Shown: in pieces, positions 1 through 5,584 of the stretch
Layout of the letters: the number at the start of each line of letters is the position of its first letter
Position numbering within the stretch: position 1 is the first letter of the stretch
Assembly (NCBI GenBank): GCA_964429355.1
Contig: CAYSCH010000363.1
Location: 1 to 9,644 of the forward strand
Source: JAAYAY01 sp964429355
GTDB taxonomy: Bacteria; Planctomycetota; Planctomycetia; Pirellulales; Thermoguttaceae
Length of the DNA: 9,644 nt
Reading direction: 5' to 3'
The notes under the pieces: model-generated
What the model saw: the letters and a program-made list of their open reading frames with translations, nothing else
Databases searched by the model: none
Told to the model about the DNA's origin: nothing
Position numbers and translations under genes: made by a program

Positions 1-787
1 GGTGGGCCGGCTGCCAGCGGTTGACGCGGGCCACAATGACGGTGACGTTGTCGGGGCTGCCTCGCAGGTTGGCGAGGTCCACAAGGATGTGCGTGGCATC
101 GTCGGGGTCAAAGACCCGGAGGATGGTGCCGAGTTCCTCGTCTTCGATCTGGCCGGACAGGCCGTCACTGCAGAGGAGGAAGACGTCGCCGGTTCGCAGG
201 GAGAATGGCCCTTCCACATCGACGTCGACTTCCGGCGTGGGGCCGACACTGCGGGTGATGATGTTTCTGGGGACGAAAGCCGGTACGTCGGATTCCATGA
301 CGTTTTCGGCGGCGCAGATTTCCCAGACAAGGCTGTGATCGAAGGTGAGTTGCTGCAATTCATCTCCGCGAAGACGGTAGATGCGGCTGTCGCCGACATG
401 GCCGATCAGGGCTTCCTGGGGGAGGAGCACAAGTGTGCTGACGGTGGTCCCCATCCCTCGCAGTTCGTCGGATTCGAGGCCCTGGCGGTAGATTGCGGCG
501 TTTGCCTCGCGGATGGCCGCGCGTATTGCATCCTCGGGAGGGCCATTCTGGTGGGAACGGTAGACTTTGAGGACCGTTTCAGCGGCCACTCGGCTGGCAA
601 CTTCACCGGCAGCGTGGGCCCCCATGCCGTCGGCAACCACGAGGAGATATCCCGGAGCCTGATCGGGTCGGGCGTGGTCCGCATCGGCCACGATCAGCGA
701 ATCCTGATTGTTGGAACGGCGGAGCCCCACGTCGCTCAAGGCCGCGTGTTCCACAGAGTATTCGCGCTCGGCGTGTCGTGAATTCAT
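1..787 (-). CDS. PP2C-family serine/threonine protein phosphatase (C-terminus cut by window edge)
   Basis: Metal-dependent phosphatase of the PrpC/Stp1 bacterial PP2C type, expected to dephosphorylate phospho-Ser/Thr on proteins in the cytoplasm. Reading the minus strand from the ATG at 787 gives 262 codons without a stop. The family motifs appear in order: SDVG (D19), RRSNNQD (24-29), VVADGMGAHAAGE (50-62; the usual second Gly of DGMGG is A57), GMGTTVS (111-117), GHVGDSRIYRLR (129-140), LTFDHSLV (147-154), ITRSVG (177-182), FLLCSDGLS (203-211) and SPDNVTVIV (244-252). The metal-binding aspartates D29, D53, D208 and D246 are all present, so it should be active. The catalytic domain is essentially complete at the edge; a C-terminal extension may lie outside. 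No signal peptide is seen. It starts 86 nt after the response-regulator stop, with no clear terminator or strong Shine-Dalgarno between, so co-transcription is likely. The plus-strand frame over this stretch is only a shadow. Confidence 0.93.
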   Translation of the reverse strand, partial: MNSRHAEREYSVEHAALSDVGLRRSNNQDSLIVADADHARPDQAPGYLLVVADGMGAHAAGEVASRVAAETVLKVYRSHQNGPPEDAIRAAIREANAAIYRQGLESDELRGMGTTVSTLVLLPQEALIGHVGDSRIYRLRGDELQQLTFDHSLVWEICAAENVMESDVPAFVPRNIITRSVGPTPEVDVDVEGPFSLRTGDVFLLCSDGLSGQIEDEELGTILRVFDPDDATHILVDLANLRGSPDNVTVIVARVNRWQPAH

Positions 788-873
788 CAGTAAATGCCGA
801 TCGTACGTCTCTCTTGGTCTTGTTCCGGACGGTTATCTGCGGCCGTCTCAAATGCTCGCTAACGACGACAACC

Positions 874-1812
874 TCAAACATCGATGCTCTGGGTTGGGGG
901 TTTGCTCACCTCTTTGCGCTTGATCAGAGTCACCTCGTTGCCGGCCTCGTTGTAGATCACCTCGTCCATAAGTGCCCGGATCAACGACAGGCTCCGCGAT
1001 CCCTGCTGTTCCAGGCCGCCCGGCTCCCAGGAACTCGGCACGGCGGAAACGTCGAATCCGGGACCTTCATCGCGGATCACGAACCGAGCTTCTTCGGTTG
1101 AGATTCGAACATTCACGAAGATTCGCCGGTCCGCGAACGCGTTCTGGTCCGGCTTGTCGGTCCGGATCGGGAGATCACGTTGGCGGAGCAACTGCTCCCG
1201 GGCATCATCCATGTGCTCGAGCGGGATTTCGAGGTTCCCATGGAGGAGGGCATTCAGGAGCGCTTCTCGCAGGGCCACGCCAATTCGCAATTGGCCGCTG
1301 GAGTCGCAGAGTCTGGCCCTGGCGACCGTCTGCTGAACCAGATCGACCATGGGATCGATGAGCGAGGCGTCGTTTCCGAGTTCGACGAAGAAAGTGAATT
1401 CGCTTCGATTCAAGCGGCTGAGCAGATCTTCGTAACTGCGGTGGGCTCTTGCCCGGGCGAGGATTTCGCGAACGGTTTCACACAATTTATCGGCCAACTG
1501 CGATTTGGGAACATAGCTGGCCGCTCCCTGTTCCAGGGCTTCGACAGCGAAGGCCTCGCTGCCGTAGGCGGTCATCAAGATGACGGGCACCTCGGGGTGC
1601 TGTTTGCGCATGGCACGGACCAGTTCCAGCCCGTCCATGCGAGGCATGTGCAAATCGGTGACGACCAAATCGGGAATCGACTGATCTACGCTTTCTAGGG
1701 CCTCGGCGCCGTCCGCGGCGTACTCGATTTCCCAGTCGGAGGCTTTTCCCAGCAAGCCGCCGACCAGTCGTCGGTCAATCGCCGAATCGTCAACCACAAG
1801 GACCGTCGTCAT
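874..1812 (-). CDS. Response regulator receiver fused to RsbW-type HATPase (anti-sigma/serine kinase-like) domain
   Basis: A 312-residue cytoplasmic fusion. Residues 1-120 are a CheY-like receiver: acidic pair D8/D9, phospho-acceptor D53 in VVTDLHMP, T81 in LMTAYG and K103 in VPKS are all in place, so it should be phosphorylatable. After a helical linker, residues 150-297 form a GHKL ATPase domain of the RsbW/SpoIIAB type: N-box E183..N187..HGN (191-193), G1 box RDEGPGFD (247-254), and a G2/lid motif GSRSLSLIRALMDEV (271-285). It lacks the His-box dimerisation domain of sensor kinases. In family terms RsbW-type domains phosphorylate STAS antagonists or hold sigma factors; here control by an upstream histidine kinase through D53 is inferred. 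The lid has serine (S274) where GRGL is usual. The ATG at 1812 follows GAGG by about 10 nt. The PP2C phosphatase gene is next downstream, which fits a partner-switching pair; no sigma factor or STAS gene is in the window. Confidence 0.92.
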   Translation of the reverse strand: MTTVLVVDDSAIDRRLVGGLLGKASDWEIEYAADGAEALESVDQSIPDLVVTDLHMPRMDGLELVRAMRKQHPEVPVILMTAYGSEAFAVEALEQGAASYVPKSQLADKLCETVREILARARAHRSYEDLLSRLNRSEFTFFVELGNDASLIDPMVDLVQQTVARARLCDSSGQLRIGVALREALLNALLHGNLEIPLEHMDDAREQLLRQRDLPIRTDKPDQNAFADRRIFVNVRISTEEARFVIRDEGPGFDVSAVPSSWEPGGLEQQGSRSLSLIRALMDEVIYNEAGNEVTLIKRKEVSKPPTQSIDV

Positions 1813-1949
1813 AACCCAGGCACCTCAAGCAGGGGAAACCTACGCTGCCCGCCAGGCTGCATGCCGGACCCCCGATACCGCCAAAGGCGAGGGGGCCGGA
1901 TACACCTCGGAGAAAGGGCCGGAAAAACCAGCGCCGCTCCCGTTCCCTG

Positions 1950-1983
1950 TGGCGAGTCGCCACCGAGGGGAGGCGAATCGCCA
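1950..1983. promoter_or_regulatory. Two tandem 13-bp palindromes, putative operator
   Basis: TGGCGAGTCGCCA at 1950-1962 and AGGCGAATCGCCA at 1971-1983 are each inverted repeats around one central base (6-bp and 5-bp arms) and agree at 11 of 13 positions. Their centres are 21 bp apart, about two helical turns, so two dimers would sit on the same DNA face. They lie just downstream of the promoter-like hexamers at 1990-2017, around the expected transcription start of the response-regulator gene, where a repressor would act. One-base loops make an RNA hairpin unlikely, favouring a DNA-protein site. No regulator gene for them is visible here. Confidence 0.5.
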
Positions 1984-1989
1984 ACTAAC

Positions 1990-2017
1990 ATGATAACGCC
2001 TTTTGGATGCGACTCAA
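1990..2017 (-). promoter_or_regulatory. Putative sigma70-type promoter for the response-regulator/PP2C genes
   Basis: Read on the minus strand, TTGAGT (2012-2017; 4 of 6 to TTGACA) and TATCAT (1990-1995; 5 of 6 to TATAAT) are separated by 16 bp. Transcription would begin near 1983, giving a leader of about 170 nt before the ATG at 1812. It is the best promoter-like match seen in the 251-nt gap after the ATPase gene. No clear rho-independent terminator was found in that gap, so read-through from the upstream genes is also possible. Confidence 0.42.
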
Positions 2018-2063
2018 GCTGGCAACGGGAAACGGCGAAATCCGGCAGAAATGGGAACCCAGG

Positions 2064-2885
2064 TCATTCGGAAGTCACCGTGACGAGCTCCCGGTGGACG
2101 GACTGGAGGTGAGGTGCGGTGATCGAGTCGAGTTCTTCGGCGTAGCCAACCAGCAGGGCGAGGTCGCACAAACGGTTGATGCGTCGAGGTACGCCGGCGG
2201 AAAGTTCATAAAGGACGGCGAGAGCTTCCTCGGAGAAGAGCTCCTCGACGGCACCGGCCGAGCGCAGCCGGTGGGCGACATAGGCCGCGGTTTCTGCGCG
2301 TCCGAGAGGGCGGAGGAGACACTTCACATCGAGACGTTCTTCCAGTTGCGGTAAGCGTTCCACCGTCGTGATGAGTTCGGTTTGTCCGACCAGCAGCAAC
2401 GTCAGTGCGGGGCGCCCTTCGAATTCGAAGTTCAGCAGCATTCGCAGAGTCTCGAGGACTGCCGGGTCGTCGATTGAATGGGCCTCGTCGACTACGATCG
2501 CGGCGTGCCGTCCGGCCTGGACGTTCTTTTCCAGGAAGTCGCCAATCTGTCGAACGGAGTGGTGAACTCCCGGCGTTCCGGGAGAAGGCGTCGAGCCACG
2601 GAATTCGTCGGCCAGGTAGGCGAGAAGTTCGGTGGCACCCATTCGCGGAAGAACCAGGTGGATCATCGGCGCCACATGGTCGGCCAGGGCCGATCGGAGG
2701 AGTTGGACGAGGAGCGTCTTGCCAAGCCCCGAGGCTCCGGTGAGCATTGCAGCGCCACGGCGATTCTCGATGGCATATCGCAGTTTCAGCAGTGCCGACT
2801 GATGGACTTCTGCGGGGAAGAAAAACCGGGGATCGCATCCGGTCTCAAAGGGCTTTGCATCAAGTTGCCAGAAAGACTCGTACAT
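2064..2885 (-). CDS. ExeA-type AAA ATPase (general secretion/exopolysaccharide-locus ATPase)
   Basis: Cytoplasmic AAA ATPase of 273 residues. It starts with MYESFWQLDAKPFE, the usual opening of ExeA/GspA-like ATPases and of the ATPases of PEP-CTERM/exosortase exopolysaccharide loci. Walker A is GASGLGKT (50-57), Walker B is AAIVVDEAH (128-136), a sensor-1-like strand is LTLLLVGQTEL (161-171), arginines sit in LEERLDVKCLLRPL (181-194), and GVPRRINRLCDLALL (231-245) is the conserved lid/sensor-2 segment. The nucleotide-binding residues are intact. The frame is open up to an ATG at 2951, but the family start and an AAAAGG 5 nt upstream favour 2885. With that start it lies 52 nt after the P-loop gene; the longer form would overlap it by 14 nt. 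There is no peptidoglycan-binding extension as in long ExeA. Its partner here is probably the upstream CpsD-like/membrane protein pair; the exact cargo cannot be read from sequence. Confidence 0.9.
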   Translation of the reverse strand: MYESFWQLDAKPFETGCDPRFFFPAEVHQSALLKLRYAIENRRGAAMLTGASGLGKTLLVQLLRSALADHVAPMIHLVLPRMGATELLAYLADEFRGSTPSPGTPGVHHSVRQIGDFLEKNVQAGRHAAIVVDEAHSIDDPAVLETLRMLLNFEFEGRPALTLLLVGQTELITTVERLPQLEERLDVKCLLRPLGRAETAAYVAHRLRSAGAVEELFSEEALAVLYELSAGVPRRINRLCDLALLVGYAEELDSITAPHLQSVHRELVTVTSE

Positions 2886-2890
2886 TTTGA

Positions 2891-2896
2891 CCTTTT
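2891..2896 (-). promoter_or_regulatory. Shine-Dalgarno AAAAGG deciding the AAA ATPase start
   Basis: On the minus strand AAAAGG stands 5 nt before the ATG at 2885. It supports that start over the in-frame ATG at 2951, which would add 22 residues not expected in the family. Confidence 0.5.
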
Positions 2897-2937
2897 GGTG
2901 GATGGCAGCGGCCAGGTGCGACTGAACGATTGACCGA

Positions 2938-3978
2938 TCATGCCGCCCCATCGTCGACGAAGTTTTCGATGACGCCGGAATCCTGGACGCCGATCCGCCT
3001 CAACCGCATGCGGAACATGTCCAGGCGATTCGGAGAGGTTGTCTGAACGTTGTGTACCGTGAAGATAGAGTCCATCTGTTCCGCGAGTCTTTCTGCCAGG
3101 GTTCCGCCGTTGGTCAGGGCGCCCCCCAGATCGACGAGAACGACGTCGTAGTGCGCCCGAATCCGACTGAACAGGGTGGCGACGGCTTGACTGGACGGCT
3201 CAGGTGTGTCGGTGGGGGTGTTCTGGCCGCGGTAGGGGAGTAGCGCGACGGACTCGGAATCGGACTGGGTGATGACATCTTCGAGGTGCACGGTGCCCAG
3301 GACCACATCGCGCCAGCCCGCATCATTGACCAGCGCGAGTTGCTCCACCAGTTCCGGCTGCACGGTATCGCCATCAAAGAGCAGGGTTTTCCGGCCCAAT
3401 TCGGCGAGTCTCATCGCGACCGCCAGGAGAACGGTGGTACACCCTTCTCCGTGCTCGAAACCGGCCAGGCCGATCAATTTCCGCCCCGATGCGGCTGCTG
3501 TCCGAACGGCGTCGGCAAGGCGCCTGATCTGTTGGCCCGCCGCGCGGCGCAGGCGGCGGCTGGGGCGAGGCCAAGCGATGGCCTCGACTCGCAGCCGAGG
3601 TTCGAGCGTCTTGTCTGAAGGTCTCGCGACGAGCGGCGGAGCGATTGATATGTCGGCCGCGACGGGTGCCGGCCTGCGTTGCGAGGGATCGCTTCGGCCG
3701 GCAAGGATATTCGAACCGGGCTTCTCGATCGGTTCGGCAAGTCGGACGGAGATACCCGAAGCCGGTTCGAGGGCATCGAATGGTATGGATGCAGGCCGCA
3801 TCATCCCGACGTCGGGACGGTGCACGCCAGGCCGGTTCTGCGGCGGCGGGTCCGGGGGATGTGACACCAAAGGGGTCACGGACGGACTGACGGACTCAAG
3901 CGATTCCGTTTCGTCCGGGGTCGGACGCCCGCCCCGACGCAGGTAAGCCTTAATAATAGCTTGGTCGAGCGCGGTCAT
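2938..3978 (-). CDS. CpsD/ParA-like P-loop protein with degenerate Walker A (tyrosine-kinase-like)
   Basis: A 346-residue soluble protein. Residues 1-20 are a short helix (ALDQAIIKAYLRRG) and 21-135 are Pro-rich and probably disordered. From about 145 to 335 there is a MinD/CpsD-like fold: GLAGFEHGEGCTTVLLAVA (170-188) at the P-loop, TLLFDGD (198-204) at the Walker A' position, and YDVVLVDLGGA (277-287) at Walker B. BY-kinases such as CpsD/Wzc have a lysine in GxGK(S/T)T; here position 180 is cysteine (codon TGT), so nucleotide hydrolysis or kinase activity may be lost or altered. It also lacks the C-terminal tyrosine cluster of BY-kinases and ends in VDDGAA. The start at 3978 lies inside the preceding membrane-protein gene (29-nt overlap) without a Shine-Dalgarno, suggesting translational coupling. 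The ExeA-type ATPase follows directly, as in exopolysaccharide/exosortase loci. Role inferred: regulator or scaffold of envelope export. A ParA-like positioning role is the alternative. Confidence 0.82.
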   Translation of the reverse strand: MTALDQAIIKAYLRRGGRPTPDETESLESVSPSVTPLVSHPPDPPPQNRPGVHRPDVGMMRPASIPFDALEPASGISVRLAEPIEKPGSNILAGRSDPSQRRPAPVAADISIAPPLVARPSDKTLEPRLRVEAIAWPRPSRRLRRAAGQQIRRLADAVRTAAASGRKLIGLAGFEHGEGCTTVLLAVAMRLAELGRKTLLFDGDTVQPELVEQLALVNDAGWRDVVLGTVHLEDVITQSDSESVALLPYRGQNTPTDTPEPSSQAVATLFSRIRAHYDVVLVDLGGALTNGGTLAERLAEQMDSIFTVHNVQTTSPNRLDMFRMRLRRIGVQDSGVIENFVDDGAA

Positions 3979-5341
3979 CGTAGGCTTGTCTGGCAGCGGG
4001 TTCCTGAATCGTTCCGTTCAACCGAGCGACACTCTGTTGCGAGGTTCCCGTGGACACTCCCGATCCGTAACCAGGTTGATTGGAGGGCAACGTGGGCACG
4101 GTCTGAGAATTGTAGGGATACACTGTCGCCGGCGGGTAGGTGCTCGACGGTGCCACTGCCTGTGGAGGATAGGCAGGCATGCTGCCGACGGGCAGGGAAT
4201 CCGCCGGAGCCACCGCCCTGGGCGACATGGCTGTCTGAGGATAGTTCGGAATGAGATAGGTATCACTCGAAGGATATCCGGTGGCTGGATAGTTTGGAGC
4301 AACACCTGGATACTGTTGAGCGGTGGCCTGCCTTTGGGTTCCGAGGTAGTTGCCCGGAGCGTCCTGCGCGGTACCCGACGGATTGGTCACGTAAGGATTC
4401 GGCTGAGGAGCGGAGTAGGTTCCATATCCGGGCATCACGGTTTCCTGCTGCGGTGCCGCCAGCGACGGCCCCTGCGAACCCTGCTCCCAGGAGGTGGCGT
4501 TCGATACCGGGCTGGCCGCTTCGTAAGAGGGTGAAGGAGAGACGCCTGAGCCAGCCGTGTGATCCGGCCAGCCCGTCATGGGGTTGTTCGCCGTCATCGG
4601 ATAACCGGGTTGCGAGGGAGCCGCAGTGTCCTGGTAGCTGGGCGCTATCGGGGTGGTTGCCACGGACGGGGAAAGACGCGGATCCCACGCGCCGCCCGGG
4701 GTCTGACTGATCGGCGCTGCCGAGGGATAGGGAGACATGTCGGCTCCGAAATTCGCGTTACCGCGATCGCCGGGCACCTGGGCTGTGAATTCGGCCGCAT
4801 TACGGGCGTAAGGGGCACTGGCCGGTGCTCCGACCAACCCGTCCGTCTCCGGCCATGCGGCGGGAGCAGTCGGTTCGGCCGTCACGGTGGCGGCCGGAGA
4901 TACACCTTGGCCATAGGGGCTCGGTTGTGGCCATGCGGAACCCGAGTCGCCTGCCGAATACGTGGGAGCGACGCTCGCCTCCATAGCCGGCATCTCCTCC
5001 CAGCCGGGACCGTCCAGGGCCGTTTCCTCGCCCGACTTGCCTCCCAGGAAGAAGGGAGCGGCAATCAGGACCACAAGCCCCATTCCAACAAAGACCCACA
5101 CGGGAGCTGGAACACCAGGACGCGCCGAAGAACTCCGATGCCGCCGATGTCCACCACGGCTGCGATGTTCGTAGTGATCGCTGGAGCGTTCGTCGCCAAC
5201 ATGCGGCATCCGCGCCAGCACTTGGGCCTCGTCGTGGTAAGTTTCCGGGTCGGATTCCCGTGGTTGGCGAGGGTAGTCACCAACGGGCTCAGTCGACCAG
5301 GGATCGCCTTGGGCTGCCTCGAACCGCTCGTAATCACTCAT
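3950..5341 (-). CDS. Pro/Tyr/Ser-rich single-pass membrane protein, unknown function
   Basis: 463 residues and no recognised domain. Residues 1-78 are hydrophilic, acidic at first and then strongly basic and His-rich (RSRGGHRRHR, 61-70). One hydrophobic segment, about 79-100 (VPAPVWVFVGMGLVVLIAAP), follows. The remaining roughly 360 residues are low-complexity, rich in Pro, Ser, Ala, Gln, Gly and Tyr, with about two dozen tyrosines in contexts such as YPG, NYP, GYP and TYPP, ending in RPSYY. The positive-inside rule puts the N-terminus in the cytoplasm and the Tyr/Pro tail outside it. The ATG at 5341 has AAGGA 7 nt upstream. It overlaps the CpsD-like gene by 29 nt, so the two products are probably made together and may interact. 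A membrane anchor or envelope-spanning partner of the ATPases is plausible but inferred. The opposite topology would expose the tyrosines to a kinase. Orthologues are likely hard to align because of the composition. Confidence 0.8.
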   Translation of the reverse strand: MSDYERFEAAQGDPWSTEPVGDYPRQPRESDPETYHDEAQVLARMPHVGDERSSDHYEHRSRGGHRRHRSSSARPGVPAPVWVFVGMGLVVLIAAPFFLGGKSGEETALDGPGWEEMPAMEASVAPTYSAGDSGSAWPQPSPYGQGVSPAATVTAEPTAPAAWPETDGLVGAPASAPYARNAAEFTAQVPGDRGNANFGADMSPYPSAAPISQTPGGAWDPRLSPSVATTPIAPSYQDTAAPSQPGYPMTANNPMTGWPDHTAGSGVSPSPSYEAASPVSNATSWEQGSQGPSLAAPQQETVMPGYGTYSAPQPNPYVTNPSGTAQDAPGNYLGTQRQATAQQYPGVAPNYPATGYPSSDTYLIPNYPQTAMSPRAVAPADSLPVGSMPAYPPQAVAPSSTYPPATVYPYNSQTVPTLPSNQPGYGSGVSTGTSQQSVARLNGTIQEPAARQAYDDRARPSYY

Positions 5342-5348
5342 CGCACGT

Positions 5349-5353
5349 TCCTT
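5349..5353 (-). promoter_or_regulatory. Shine-Dalgarno AAGGA of the membrane-protein gene
   Basis: AAGGA on the minus strand, 7 nt before the ATG at 5341, supports that start codon. Confidence 0.55.
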
Positions 5354-5373
5354 CTTGCGTTAATTCCCCATAA

Positions 5374-5389
5374 TGCGCATCCATGCGCA
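5374..5389. promoter_or_regulatory. Perfect palindrome TGCGCAT-N2-ATGCGCA, putative operator
   Basis: A 16-bp inverted repeat with 7-bp arms and a 2-bp spacer lies 32 bp upstream of the membrane-protein ATG, in the 142-bp gap between that gene and the peptidase terminator. Position and symmetry suit a dimeric regulator's site, but the arms are G/C-alternating and could be fortuitous. No convincing -35/-10 pair was found around it, although the first gene after a terminator must have a promoter here. Confidence 0.35.
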
Positions 5390-5483
5390 GGGGCTGCCGG
5401 GGGTTGTAGCATCGATAGGCCTTATCGGCTTTGATTTTTTGGATCTTGAGGATTACTCAAAGTTTGCCGTTTATAGCAATCGC

Positions 5484-5517
5484 AAAAAATAAAAAAAGGC
5501 TTCCGTTTTGGAAGCCT
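5484..5517 (-). terminator. Rho-independent terminator of the lemA-M48 operon
   Basis: On the minus strand, AGGCTTCC pairs perfectly with GGAAGCCT (5497-5504 with 5510-5517) around a 5-nt loop, followed directly by TTTTTTATTTTTT. It lies 67 nt past the peptidase stop and separates that operon from the membrane-protein gene downstream. Confidence 0.92.
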
Positions 5518-5584
5518 GGAGAATCTGGGTAGAAATTGCAGGATACTCCCCACTTGGCCGGCCGAAAAACCGATTCCTTCCATG

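Noticed and set aside
2..781. Long plus-strand open frame of 259 codons at the left edge
   Set aside because: It is the exact antisense of the PP2C gene, whose minus-strand translation carries every family motif; the plus frame has no recognisable domain.
1180..1698. Plus-strand open frame of 172 codons
   Set aside because: It is antisense to the response-regulator fusion gene, which has conserved catalytic motifs in the minus frame.
4000..4900. Tandem peptide repeats in the Pro/Tyr-rich membrane protein
   Set aside because: YP/NYP/GYP words recur, but with no constant period or unit length, so it is biased composition rather than a true tandem repeat.
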